64,000 bases of DNA. It comes from Caballeronia sordidicola. Lineage in GTDB: Bacteria; Pseudomonadota; Gammaproteobacteria; Burkholderiales; Burkholderiaceae. A program made the position numbers and the translations under genes. The notes beneath the pieces were generated by a model. That model saw only the letters and a program-made list of their open reading frames with translations. It did not search any database and was not told where the DNA came from. Every line of letters starts with the position of its first letter. The first letter of the stretch is position 1. Location of the stretch: the NCBI RefSeq assembly GCF_000729995.1, contig NZ_JNFG01000007.1:124001-188000 (forward strand). Reading direction: 5' to 3'. This document shows positions 37,746-46,201 of the stretch, piece after piece.

Positions 37746-38342
37746 ATGGAAACGATGACCCCCGGCGTCAGTGCCGACGCCCTGAACGTGCTGATGACAC
37801 GCCAGTCGCACTGGCCGCTAGCCGAACCCGCGCCCGATGATTCCCAGCTTCAGCAGATTTTCGATGCCGCCCTGCGCGCCCCCGATCACGGCGCGTTGCG
37901 GCCGTGGCGCTTTGTACTGATTCGCGGCGACGCGCGGCTGAAACTCGGCGAGTTGCTCGTCGATCTCGCTTGCGCTCGAGCTCCGGGAGAGCCTCGTTCG
38001 GCGCATGAACATCGTGGCCGCCGTGCGTTGGCGGCGCCCGTTGTGATCGCGCTCGTGGTGTCGCTGACACGCGAGACGAAGGTGCCTGAAGTCGAGCAGT
38101 TGCTGTCCGTTGGGGCCGCGGCCATGAACATGCTCAACGCTATTCATGCGCTCGGTTTTGGCGGCTTCTGGGCGACCGGACCGGATAGTTATGAGCAGCA
38201 AATGCATCGCGCGCTCGGGCTGACCGCGCGTGATCGTTTGCTTGGATTTCTGTTTGTCGGCACGCCAGCCGATGGTGTGCGCGCGGTGGAGCGTCCCTCC
38301 AGCGACCGCTACGTGACGGAATGGCTCGAAGCCTGCGCCTGA
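37746..38342 (+). CDS. YdjA-like FMN nitroreductase family protein
   Basis: A 198-residue protein with the pattern of small NAD(P)H-dependent flavin nitroreductases of the YdjA type: LMTRQSHWPLAEPAPDD near the start (the R-x-S flavin phosphate site), AALRAPDHGALRPWRFVLI, and the GFGGFWATGP loop about residue 138. Such enzymes use FMN to reduce nitro groups and other N-O compounds, or act as flavin reductases. A Fur-box-like site precedes it and it is divergent from the siderophore genes, so it may work in the same iron response, for example in iron release from the diazeniumdiolate siderophore. That role is inference. The upstream ribosome site is weak, so codon 4 (ATG) is an alternative start. 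Confidence 0.78.
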   Translation: METMTPGVSADALNVLMTRQSHWPLAEPAPDDSQLQQIFDAALRAPDHGALRPWRFVLIRGDARLKLGELLVDLACARAPGEPRSAHEHRGRRALAAPVVIALVVSLTRETKVPEVEQLLSVGAAAMNMLNAIHALGFGGFWATGPDSYEQQMHRALGLTARDRLLGFLFVGTPADGVRAVERPSSDRYVTEWLEACA

Positions 38343-38520
38343 GTGGCGGCAGACAGAAGTGGTGCGAAAGGAACGGCGATATCAACGCCATTTTGGTTCG
38401 TGATCCTATCCCTCATCGGCTTGAGAGGAACGCCTGGCGGTTCCGGTTCGCCGGGCCGCTCCGGCGTTGTCGCGTGCGGACTGTCGGCACGTACCCTCTC
38501 GCTCTGAAACGGTATTTACC

Positions 38521-39354
38521 ATGCCCACCGGTTTATTGACTGAGCGCTCATTGACGCAGACATCGCAGCGCGATTTTATCGATGACCTCGATGCGCCGAT
38601 CCAACTGCCCGTCTACGAAACGCAGCCGCAGTTCCTGCCGCTTCGCATGAACGAAACGCTTTCGCTCAGTCCACGCTCGCCGGCCCCCGGTGAGATCTTT
38701 GTGTTCCGGTTTCGCAGTCAATGGCAACGCGTGAGTGCGCAGGATTCGGCGCAGTGGCTGACCCAGGACGAGACCCGGCGCGCGGCTTTGCTTCCCAGTC
38801 CCGCGCTGCGATATAGGTATATATCGAGCCGCGCGGTGTTGCGGCTGGCTGTTGCCCGGATGCTTGGATGCCAGCCCGGTGCGGTTGAATTGCGTGATGA
38901 CTCCAAGGGTCGGATGTTCGTGCAAGACGCCAGGGGGGACGTCGTTTTATGCGCCGATATAGCCTATGCGGGTGTCTGGATCATGGTTGGCATCAGTGCT
39001 AGTTGTTTGGGCTTGGGGACGTCGTTGCCTTCGTACAAGGTGGCATCCGATGACGTTGCGCCGATGCCGAGTCGCGTATCGGGCCAGGTTTTAGCGACGT
39101 CGGAGGGTTTGCTTTTTAGCAAGCAGCAAGCGCGTGATAATAGTTTGCTTAGCGCCGCTGGGCATCGTACGGGTATCGATCATTTAAACGTCGCGATTGG
39201 CGGATCCGGTTCGGCTTTGGCTCGAGTTTCTGAGGCGGAGCCTTGGTGTGTCTTTGATTTGCCTATGCCAGGGAAACTCTGCGCGTCGGTATGCAGTTCT
39301 ATACCGCTAAGCACTATCTTTGCTTTTGGGTGGAGTAAGCGGAATGATGGGTGA
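38521..39354 (+). CDS. Degenerate phosphopantetheinyl transferase-like protein
   Basis: A 277-residue frame from MPTGLLTERS. The middle (LTQDETRRAALLPSPALRYRYISSRAVLRLAVARMLGC) has the spacing of Sfp-type transferases, and the end (WCVFDLPMPGKLCASVCSS then FAFGW) is like their C-terminus. The key motifs are lost: the N-x-S-H-S stretch reads ADIAYAG, the G-V-D-I-E metal site reads LGLGTSLP, and no W-x-K-E-A motif is visible. The 3' third has more A+T than neighbouring genes. This suggests a decaying or repurposed gene. An upstream start at 38467 is possible but adds an unlikely leader. Confidence 0.5.
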   Translation: MPTGLLTERSLTQTSQRDFIDDLDAPIQLPVYETQPQFLPLRMNETLSLSPRSPAPGEIFVFRFRSQWQRVSAQDSAQWLTQDETRRAALLPSPALRYRYISSRAVLRLAVARMLGCQPGAVELRDDSKGRMFVQDARGDVVLCADIAYAGVWIMVGISASCLGLGTSLPSYKVASDDVAPMPSRVSGQVLATSEGLLFSKQQARDNSLLSAAGHRTGIDHLNVAIGGSGSALARVSEAEPWCVFDLPMPGKLCASVCSSIPLSTIFAFGWSKRNDG

Positions 39355-40121
39355 TTTTCGCTCGCGCTAGGGGTCGGGGTTTGGCGGTTTTGGGGTCGGT
39401 GGTCGGAGTCGATGCCGGGTTGCTGCTTTTGGCGTTAATGATCTACTTAGGTTTGCTAATCTCTTTATCGCTGTTAGCCACTGCGCGTGGCAGCGCGTCA
39501 TTTCTTTGTCCAAAGCGACAAAGAAACGAAGCAAAGAAAGCGCTTTCAAAACGAGGGCTCGTAAGTTGACCTAGCGTGCGGTTTCCACGTTTTTGGCACC
39601 CCAAAAGCACGGTGCTCGCCAGAACCACCGATGTGTGAAACCCTCCTTCTCCGAACACGGATACCCACACGCTTCGCCACCAGTGACTGAACCTGCCAAA
39701 GGTTCATTCCGCGCTATCCGCGGACAACCTCCCTTCAAATATATACGCACGTCGAACCGCGTCGCCAACCCTCCGAGAGACCAAGCCGTAAGGAGGCATT
39801 AAGCGCAAACACACATTTCAAGCTCGATCAAAGCTCAGCCGACCATGATCGCAACCCCGACCAAGCCCGGGAACGTTTTGTGCGCCTTGGTTGCTACGCT
39901 TGCAGGTCGAGCATGGTTGGTCGGCTATCCACGCAATACCAACAATATATGCCTCAGCGGCATTTCAAATGCATTGGTCAGACCGATCGAGTTGCGACCG
40001 CCGGCAATTGAAGTGAATGAGCAGAATGAAAGCGTTTGTCGGGTTGTGGTTACGCGAAGCAAATCAGCGCTCGACGCACGTTTAGCACGCGAATAACGCA
40101 AGCTCTCTAAAGGGAACCGTC
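39355..40121. other. Intergenic region with a likely genome-wide repeat
   Basis: No convincing gene. Positions 39501-39526 hold a perfect 10-base inverted repeat (TTTCTTTGTC, 6 bases, GACAAAGAAA), followed by AAAGAAAGCG and a GC-poor stretch to about 39790. I recall similar stretches scattered in Paraburkholderia genomes, so this may be a dispersed repeat, but I cannot count copies here. A possible 83-residue frame at 39845-40096 has no recognisable features. Confidence 0.4.
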
Positions 40122-40304
40122 ATGGACAAGAATCGGGTTGAAGGCGCAGCCAAGCAAGTGACCGGCTCCATAAAGGAAGCATTCGGCAAAGTCACCCGCA
40201 ACAGGACAACACAAGCTGAAGGCGCCGCCGAAAGAGTCGCGGGCAAAGTTCAGTCAAAGGTCGGTAAAGCAGCCGACGCCGTGCGCGACATATTCAGGAA
40301 GTAA
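40122..40304 (+). CDS. CsbD-like stress protein
   Basis: A 60-residue Lys/Ala-rich protein: MDKNRVEGAAKQVTGSIKEAF, then EGAAERVAGKVQSKVGKAADAVRD. This is the CsbD family, small general-stress proteins of unknown mechanism. AAAGGGAA lies a few bases before ATG. A rho-independent terminator follows at 40327, so it seems to be a single-gene unit. Confidence 0.92.
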   Translation: MDKNRVEGAAKQVTGSIKEAFGKVTRNRTTQAEGAAERVAGKVQSKVGKAADAVRDIFRK

Positions 40305-40326
40305 CTAGAAAATTCGCAAGCTGAAA

Positions 40327-40353
40327 GTCGACCGGGCAAGGTCGGCTTTTTTT
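40327..40353 (+). terminator. Rho-independent terminator after csbD-like gene
   Basis: Stem GTCGACC, loop GGGCAA, stem GGTCGGC (seven pairs, one G-T), then seven T. It lies 23 bases after the CsbD-like stop codon. Confidence 0.85.
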
Positions 40354-40453
40354 GCTTGGCGTTTAGCCGGCGAACCTCGTCGCAAGGAAGTGCTTCGGAT
40401 TTCTCGCTCTGACGGATGTCGGAAGGGGATGATACAACTGACCCGTCGAGTCC

Positions 40454-41209
40454 CTAAGCAACGCCCGCGGCAGCATCCACTACATGCCGCGAGGCCAACC
40501 GCCCGGCGAAGCCCATCGCGTCGTAGATCAACACGGCAAGCAACCCAACAATAACGCCGCCCTGCAGAATGAAGGCCGTATTCGATGTCTGCAGCCCGGC
40601 AATGATGACATCGCCCAACCCCTTCGCCGCCACAGTCGAACCAATCGTCGCCGTGCCCAAGTTGATCACCACGGACAACCGCAGGCCCGCAAGAATCACC
40701 GGCAACGCGAGCGGCAGTTCGACAGTGAACAACTGCCGCGTCGCACTCATGCCCATTCCTCGCGCCGCATCGATAGTCGTCGAAGGAATCTCCTTCAGGC
40801 CCGTAATGGTGCTCTCGAAGATCGGCAGGAGACCGTAAAGAATCAATGCGACCAGCGTCGGCTTCACACCAAACCCGACCACCGGCACCGCAAGCGCCAG
40901 CACGACGACCGGCGGAAACGTCTGCCCAATATTCACCACGCTACGCGCGAGCGGCAGGAATTCCGCACCCGCCTCGCGCGTAACGAAGATCCCCGCAAGC
41001 AATGCAATCACCGCACCCACCAGACTGGCGCCCGCCACAATCGCAAGATGTGCAAGCGTGAGGTCCAGCAGGCTCGCCCGGTCGTAGAGAGCCGGTGCGC
41101 CGTTTTCAGCCAACGGTGCAAGGAGCGGCTGGAACACGTGCGGCTTGAACAGCAGCAGGAGCAGCACGGCAAGCGCGAACGTACGCGCTATCCAGGCAGC
41201 TGATTTCAT
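40454..41209 (-). CDS. yehW: OpuC/YehW-like osmoprotectant ABC permease
   Basis: A 251-residue permease with five to six membrane segments and the binding-protein-dependent transport loop (LKEIPSTTIDAARGMGMSATRQLFTVELPLALPVILAGLR, the E-A-A-like coupling helix). It is one of two permeases in this importer, as in the E. coli YehWXYZ system for betaine-like solutes. A longer frame opens farther upstream, but ATG at 41209 forms an ATGA overlap with the ATPase gene and gives a normal N-terminus. It is last in a four-gene unit. Confidence 0.87.
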   Translation of the reverse strand: MKSAAWIARTFALAVLLLLLFKPHVFQPLLAPLAENGAPALYDRASLLDLTLAHLAIVAGASLVGAVIALLAGIFVTREAGAEFLPLARSVVNIGQTFPPVVVLALAVPVVGFGVKPTLVALILYGLLPIFESTITGLKEIPSTTIDAARGMGMSATRQLFTVELPLALPVILAGLRLSVVINLGTATIGSTVAAKGLGDVIIAGLQTSNTAFILQGGVIVGLLAVLIYDAMGFAGRLASRHVVDAAAGVA

Positions 41210-42144
41210 GTGGACCTCTCGGCGCGCGCCAGGATCGATGCAAGCGAAATGCGGCTGTGCACTCCACCGTCCGCCGATGCAACCGGCAAGCTCTGCGCAC
41301 CACGCCAAAGCAACTCGGACAAGGCATCGCGAAGGCTCTGCGTGCCGGCAATGGGACTGCCCTCGGCGGCGCCGGTTTCAGCGATCTCACTAACAGGAAT
41401 CAACGACAGCAACCGGAACGGCCGGTCGACGCCCGCCACCAATCGCTCGACAAAACCCGGCGCGGGCCGCTGCAAGATCTCCGCGGGCGTAGCCGCCTGA
41501 AGAACGCGGCCACCGTCCATCACCACAATGCGATCGCCCAGATGCAACGCCTCTTCCATGTCGTGCGTAACGATCACAACCGTGATCCCCAGGCGCCGCT
41601 GAAGCGCAAGCAAGTCCTCCTGCGCCTTGGCACGAATGATCGGATCGAGTGCGCCGAACGGCTCGTCCATCAGCAAGATTGCAGGCTCCGCCGCCAGCGC
41701 CCGCGCCACGCCCACACGCTGCTGCTGACCACCGGAAAGCTGATGAGGAAACTTGTCGAGGTAGGCATCGGCGTCAAGGTTGAAGAGCGCCAGCAACTCG
41801 CGCACACGCTGGTCGATCCTGGCCGCACTCCACCCCAGCAAGCGCGGAACCGTCGCGATGTTTCGCGCCACCGTCCAATGCGGAAACAAACCGTTGCCCT
41901 GGATCACATAACCAATCCCGCGCCGCAAAACCTCGGCCGGCAAGGTGTCGGTGTCGCGTCCGTCGATACGGATCGTGCCGCTCGTGGGCGCGATCAGGCG
42001 GTTGATCATGCGCAGGAGCGTGGACTTGCCGCTGCCCGACGTGCCGACAAACGCGGTGATGGTGCCGCGTTCGATAGTGAGCGAGACGTCATCGACTGCA
42101 ACGATATCGCCGAAACGCCGGCTGAGCTTTTCGATTTCGATCAT
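41206..42144 (-). CDS. yehX: Osmoprotectant ABC transporter ATPase
   Basis: A 312-residue ATPase of the OpuCA/YehX group with Walker A GTSGSGKST, Q-loop VIQGNGLFPHWTV, signature LSGGQQQR, Walker B LLMDEPFGALDP and a switch THDMEEAL. The C-terminal part (about residues 245-312) has weak likeness to a single CBS-like regulatory region. It powers the two permeases encoded on either side. Confidence 0.92.
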   Translation of the reverse strand: MIEIEKLSRRFGDIVAVDDVSLTIERGTITAFVGTSGSGKSTLLRMINRLIAPTSGTIRIDGRDTDTLPAEVLRRGIGYVIQGNGLFPHWTVARNIATVPRLLGWSAARIDQRVRELLALFNLDADAYLDKFPHQLSGGQQQRVGVARALAAEPAILLMDEPFGALDPIIRAKAQEDLLALQRRLGITVVIVTHDMEEALHLGDRIVVMDGGRVLQAATPAEILQRPAPGFVERLVAGVDRPFRLLSLIPVSEIAETGAAEGSPIAGTQSLRDALSELLWRGAQSLPVASADGGVHSRISLASILARAERST

Positions 42145-42169
42145 ACGTGTCGCCCTTTAGTGGCGTCCT

Positions 42170-43402
42170 TTAGTGGCGTCTTTCAGCGAGTTCCGTGACG
42201 GCGTTGAACACGATGGCCGCGGCGAGACCGAGCGCGATAGTTGGCACGGCACCAAGCAGCACGAGATCAGTCGCCGCTTGCCCAAGCCCCTGGAAAACAA
42301 AGGTCCCGAAGCCACCCCCGCCGATCAGCGCGGCCACGGTCGTGAGACCGATGTTCTGGACCAGCACGATCCGCACGCCCGTCAGGATGACCGGCAACGC
42401 AAGCGGCAATTCGATAGCAAAGAGCCGCTGGCGCGGGGTCATGCCCATCGCCACTGCCGCTTCAACGCTCTCGCGCGGCAGCTGCGCAAAACCCACCACG
42501 ACGCTTGCCGCGACCGGCAGCAGCGAATAGAGGAACAACGCAATTCCCGCAGGCGCGACACCGATACCGCGAATGCCCAGCGCATCGAGCAGCGGGAATC
42601 GGGCGGCAAGCAGCCCTAGCGGAACCATCATCAACCCGTACATCGCGATACTCGGGATGGTCTGGACAATGTTCAGCACCGGCAACGTGAGCGCACGCAG
42701 CGTCGACCACTTCGCACACGCTACACCGAGCGGCACGCCGATCAGGACTGCCGCTGCAACCGACCCGGTGACGAGTTCAACATGGCGAGCCGCTTCGCGC
42801 CAGAAGGTATCGGCGTGATTCGCATACTCCTGCATGACCGACAGCCCGCTCCATAGTCCACTGCTGAGGATGGCGGCTATTGCGGCCGCAGCCAGTGCAA
42901 GCGCAAGGAGATGCTGCACGGGTCCGAACGAGAGCTTGGCGATAGCGTCGGTTACCAGCACCGAGAACGCGAAGAACAGGATCCAGAACCCACCGGCGGG
43001 CGACACCCTCGCCAACGGGTGATCCTCTGTGACGAGATGCGCGGGCACAAGGCCGAGCAGCACGCAGAGCGTCAGGAGCAGGACAACGCCGGCCACGAAC
43101 CGAAGCGTCGGCCGGCTGCGCAGCAACGCGAACAGCGCCCCTGCCGCGAACACCGCAAGAAATGCCCAAGCCTGTCCAGCTGTGAAGATATCGGTCAACC
43201 CGAGACCTTTGCCCGACACGATCCGGTTCGCACGGAAGGTCACGAACGGCTGGAACACCAACGCGAGCACGGCCAGCGCTGCAATCAGCGAACCGACCTT
43301 GTCGATACGCGACCTGCCCGCGTCGTGCTGCGCCACGGCCGCGTCCTGGGTCTCGTGAGGGCGTGCATCAGCCCGTGCATCGGCCCCCGTGCCGGCAATC
43401 AT
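42170..43402 (-). CDS. yehY: YehY-like osmoprotectant ABC permease (long form)
   Basis: A 410-residue membrane protein. The N-terminal half (to about residue 200) has several extra membrane segments, and the C-terminal half is a transport permease domain with the coupling loop LPRESVEAAVAMGMTPRQRLFAIELPLALPVILTG. This long form is typical of YehY, next to the shorter YehW. It overlaps the binding-protein gene (ATGA) and is followed by 25 bases before the ATPase gene. Confidence 0.88.
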   Translation of the reverse strand: MIAGTGADARADARPHETQDAAVAQHDAGRSRIDKVGSLIAALAVLALVFQPFVTFRANRIVSGKGLGLTDIFTAGQAWAFLAVFAAGALFALLRSRPTLRFVAGVVLLLTLCVLLGLVPAHLVTEDHPLARVSPAGGFWILFFAFSVLVTDAIAKLSFGPVQHLLALALAAAAIAAILSSGLWSGLSVMQEYANHADTFWREAARHVELVTGSVAAAVLIGVPLGVACAKWSTLRALTLPVLNIVQTIPSIAMYGLMMVPLGLLAARFPLLDALGIRGIGVAPAGIALFLYSLLPVAASVVVGFAQLPRESVEAAVAMGMTPRQRLFAIELPLALPVILTGVRIVLVQNIGLTTVAALIGGGGFGTFVFQGLGQAATDLVLLGAVPTIALGLAAAIVFNAVTELAERRH

Positions 43403-44328
43403 TTAACGAAACCCTTCGATTTCAGGTAGCTCGCCGCTACCGTTGCGGCCGGCTCGCCGTTGACCTGAATGCGGCTGTTCAACGTCTGCAGGGTCTTCAG
43501 ATCAAGACTGGCGAAAACCGGCTTGAGGTAGCCGGCAATTTCCGGGTGCGCTTTCAGCACGCTCTCGCGAATCAGCGGCGTGGGCGCGTAGACGGGTTGC
43601 ACGCTCTTGTTGTCCTCCAGTACCACCAGGCCCGCGGCCTCTATGCCGCCGTCCGTGCCGTAGACCATGGCTGCGTTGACCTTGTCGGTCTGCTCGGCGG
43701 CTGCCTTGATCGTCGCCGATGTATCGCCGCCCGAGAGCACAAGAAGTTGTTCAGGTTTCAGCTTGAATCCATAGGTCTTTTCGAACGACGGCAGCGCGGC
43801 TGCGGTATTGACGAACTCGGCGGATGCCGCGAGCTTGACCTGACCGCCCGCCGACACCCACTTGCCGAAGTCTTCGAAGGTCTTGATCTTGTTGGCCTTC
43901 GCCACGGTTCCGAGCAGGCCTACCGCCCAGGTGTTGTTAGCAGGCGCGGGTGTCAGCCAGACGATCTTGTTGGCGGCGTAATCGAGCTTGGCGGCTTCCT
44001 CATAGCCTTTGGCTTCATTTTTCCAGAGCGGGTCATCGGCCTTGTTGAAGAAGAACGCGGCGTTGCCGGTGTATTCCGGATAGATATCGATTTCACCCGT
44101 CGTGATCGCCTTGCGCACAATCGGCGTGGTCCCGAGGCCTATCTTGTCGGAGACCGTAATGCCATGCGACTTCAGCACCTGGGCAATGATGTTCCCGAGC
44201 AGATTGCCCTCGGTGTCGATCTTCGATGCCACGGTGACCGAGTCCGCTGCATAAGCGGTGGAAGCAGCGGACATGGTCAGCACGAGCGCGGCGGCGCCCC
44301 ATGTTTTGATTGATTTTGCTATTCCCAT
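43399..44328 (-). CDS. osmF: OsmF/YehZ-like osmoprotectant-binding protein
   Basis: A 309-residue periplasmic protein with a Sec signal peptide (MGIAKSIKTWGAAALVLTMS, cleavage after AYA about residue 28). The mature part has the glycine betaine-binding OpuAC/OsmF pattern: VTVASKIDTEGNLLGNIIAQVL, GEIDIYPEYTGNAAFFF and AMVYGTDGGIEAAGLVVLEDNK. It heads the four-gene importer unit. The 395-base gap upstream contains an 11-base inverted repeat (44383-44409) that may be its operator. Confidence 0.92.
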   Translation of the reverse strand: MGIAKSIKTWGAAALVLTMSAASTAYAADSVTVASKIDTEGNLLGNIIAQVLKSHGITVSDKIGLGTTPIVRKAITTGEIDIYPEYTGNAAFFFNKADDPLWKNEAKGYEEAAKLDYAANKIVWLTPAPANNTWAVGLLGTVAKANKIKTFEDFGKWVSAGGQVKLAASAEFVNTAAALPSFEKTYGFKLKPEQLLVLSGGDTSATIKAAAEQTDKVNAAMVYGTDGGIEAAGLVVLEDNKSVQPVYAPTPLIRESVLKAHPEIAGYLKPVFASLDLKTLQTLNSRIQVNGEPAATVAASYLKSKGFVK

Positions 44329-44382
44329 GGGGAGGTGACCTCGGTTAAACGGTTGTTTGCAAAGGAAAGGCGTTCTTGGTCG

Positions 44383-44409
44383 CTTATCGGCCGCTCATCG
44401 GCCGATAAG
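44383..44409. repeat. Perfect 11-base inverted repeat upstream of osmF
   Basis: CTTATCGGCCG, five bases CTCAT, then CGGCCGATAAG. It lies 55-81 bases before the OsmF start on the minus strand, in promoter territory. It could be a regulator site or a hairpin in the leader. The rest of the 44329-44723 gap shows an AT-rich promoter region for the MarR gene near 44680-44720 and nothing else. Confidence 0.7.
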
Positions 44410-44688
44410 GCGCCGGGCGACATTATCGACCAGGTAGCAGTGAATCGGCTGCAATAGCTGAGGAGAGTAATGGCATGCAAAACAATCACAAACCAAGAAA
44501 TCCCGATTTGCAAATAGGTATCGATGGAAATGCGCCCTCGGCACAGAACCTACGCGGCGTAACGTGGAAACGCAGGCACGGGCGCAACCCTGCGCCGCCT
44601 GGCTCAACGCCGAATAATGCTCGAACGTTCGCCCCCGGCGCGTTCATGTTGCACACGCCATGGAATTGCACAACAAGCTCTCAATTAA

Positions 44689-44706
44689 TTGCCTTGCTAA
44701 CTATTT
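44689..44706 (+). promoter_or_regulatory. Candidate MarR operator, copy 1
   Basis: TTGCCTTGCTAACTATTT lies 18 bases before the MarR gene. A close copy, TTGTCTTGCTAATTATAG, lies at 45170-45187 before the next gene. The shared core TTGYCTTGCTAAYTAT suggests one regulator acts on both, most simply this MarR protein. Confidence 0.5.
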
Positions 44707-44723
44707 CGTGATTTAATCTATCC

Positions 44724-45140
44724 ATGTTCGATCACTGCCTTTACTTCAACTCGGCTGCCCTCGCCCGTCTCGTGGAGCGGGAGTGGACGGTCGTCTATGC
44801 AGAATTCGGGCTGACACCACCGCAGGGATTTGTGCTTCGAGTTGTGCTGGCCACGCCCGGTTGCCTCAGCAGTCAGATAGCCGAGATCCTCGGCATAGCG
44901 CGACCCACCGCGACCCGGCTTATCGACAGTCTCTGCGAAAAACAATTAGTGGAACGCCGTCAAGCCAAGGAAGACGGCCGGGAGTGGACAGTCCATGCAA
45001 CGGCCGGCGGTCAGGCGCTCGATCGGCCAATCAACAATGCCAGCGCAAAGATTGCACGGACCTTGCGCGCAAAGATCGGCCCGGAGTTGTTCGAGTCGGC
45101 CGTCACGTCCATGCACGGCGTGAGGAAGGCGTTGGTGTAA
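44724..45140 (+). CDS. MarR family transcriptional regulator
   Basis: A 138-residue winged-helix regulator: a dimer helix at the start, the recognition part GCLSSQIAEILGIARPTATRLIDSLCEKQLVERRQAKEDGREWTVHATAGGQ (read as separate family motifs), and a C-terminal dimer helix. Family members bind palindromic DNA and respond to phenolic or oxidant ligands. The gene is followed by a small membrane protein gene whose upstream region repeats the motif found before this gene. Confidence 0.87.
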   Translation: MFDHCLYFNSAALARLVEREWTVVYAEFGLTPPQGFVLRVVLATPGCLSSQIAEILGIARPTATRLIDSLCEKQLVERRQAKEDGREWTVHATAGGQALDRPINNASAKIARTLRAKIGPELFESAVTSMHGVRKALV

Positions 45141-45169
45141 GTCCAACGTCTTTTTTTAAAGACAGATAG

Positions 45170-45187
45170 TTGTCTTGCTAATTATAG
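45170..45187 (+). promoter_or_regulatory. Candidate MarR operator, copy 2
   Basis: TTGTCTTGCTAATTATAG, 13 bases before the start of the small membrane protein gene, matches the site before the MarR gene. Just upstream GTCTTT-TTTT-AAAGAC (45148-45163) forms a small inverted repeat that may end the MarR transcript. Confidence 0.5.
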
Positions 45188-45200
45188 TGGAGGCAAGCAA

Positions 45201-45470
45201 ATGGATAACGAGTTGCGTCGAATGGCCGTGGCTGAAAAGCGCATCGGGTGGCGATGGTCACCGGTACGCGCCGCCAGCGCCGCTATGGCAATCCTAGGGA
45301 TAGCGGCCCTGCTGGTCGCACTTGCCTGCTCTGTTTCCAGCATTCGCGCAAACAATGCACGATGCCTAGAGGCATTCGCCAACGATGAACACCGCAGTCT
45401 CGACGCTTTTTTCCAGGATCCGTCGCTGCAGGATTCGCTCGTGCAAGCGATCGATCAATGTTCCCGGTGA
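45201..45470 (+). CDS. Small single-pass membrane protein, unknown
   Basis: An 89-residue protein with one membrane segment (AASAAMAILGIAALLVALAC, about residues 28-48) and a polar C-terminal part with two Cys, probably periplasmic. GGAGG lies eight bases before ATG. I do not recognise a family. It follows the MarR gene and shares its upstream motif, so it may be a target of that regulator. Confidence 0.6.
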   Translation: MDNELRRMAVAEKRIGWRWSPVRAASAAMAILGIAALLVALACSVSSIRANNARCLEAFANDEHRSLDAFFQDPSLQDSLVQAIDQCSR

Positions 45471-45528
45471 ACGTCGATCGATCATCGTCTTTGGCATGGA
45501 TGCGGCGCGGCGTGCATCGGACGTCTTT

Positions 45529-45963
45529 TCAGATGCTTTGCATATAGTCGCGGTCCTCGGCGGGCAGTGACGAGAGCCAGTTTTCTTCGGAACCGGGTTC
45601 CGGCAAAACATGACCGTATTCGATCATCTGTGCCGGAGGCAGTTCGGATATGTAGGCCCAGATGTATCGCTTGGCAACGGATGTGGTTTTCGAAATCGCG
45701 TCGACCATGCCCTCAAGCAACTCACGCTTGCGCTCTGCGGTGCGACCGGCGCGAATATGTCCGTGCACAAAAATCTGCTCCGCGCGAAGCGGACTTCCAC
45801 CCACGAAGTGATTGCCATGAGGCACTTCGTTGAAAATCACCTGAGCGAAGAAAGACTGCGCGCCGGTGGCCTGATTGTGAATCCGGGTGATGTCTTCCGC
45901 AATGCGTTGCTTGACATCGGCAGACAGACAACCGGCGGCAGCGGAAACAATATAGGTTGGCAT
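45529..45963 (-). CDS. Tautomerase superfamily protein (cis-CaaD-like)
   Basis: A 144-residue protein beginning MPTYIVSAA, so Pro2 would be the N-terminal catalytic base after removal of Met. The length and the two repeated beta-alpha-beta halves fit the cis-3-chloroacrylic acid dehalogenase-like branch of the tautomerases. The true substrate is unknown. Two near-perfect palindromes lie about 100-155 bases upstream, and a MarR gene stands behind them. Confidence 0.78.
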   Translation of the reverse strand: MPTYIVSAAAGCLSADVKQRIAEDITRIHNQATGAQSFFAQVIFNEVPHGNHFVGGSPLRAEQIFVHGHIRAGRTAERKRELLEGMVDAISKTTSVAKRYIWAYISELPPAQMIEYGHVLPEPGSEENWLSSLPAEDRDYMQSI

Positions 45964-46060
45964 ATAGCCCCTCCGTGAGCAATGGAACGACGCTTTCGCT
46001 ATTTCGTCTCATCTATTGCATATACAACTATTGTGCAGAAGATAAGGTTCAACAACGTAC

Positions 46061-46119
46061 AGTTGCAGCTACAACTAATTGAATGAATGAAACCGAGAAA
46101 GATAGTTGTAGCTACATCT
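46061..46119. promoter_or_regulatory. Pair of MarR-type palindromes, 43 bases apart
   Basis: AGTTGCAGCTACAACT at 46061-46076 and AGTTGTAGCTACATCT at 46104-46119 are near-perfect dyads with the same arms. The centre-to-centre distance is 43 bases, close to four helix turns. Half sites also occur at 46020-46029 (TATACAACTA) and, before the MarR gene at 46202, in GATGCATATGCAACTGC (46733-46749). Confidence 0.6.
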
Positions 46120-46201
46120 TATTGTTTGCAATATCGGCCAGATACACGTGTTTACCCGGCAGTCGATGCGACGAACCCATCGGTCGACACTGCCACCAGC
46201 G

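Noticed and set aside
39845..40096. 83-codon frame before the csbD-like gene
   Set aside because: No ribosome site, mixed composition and no family features; treated as part of the intergenic region.
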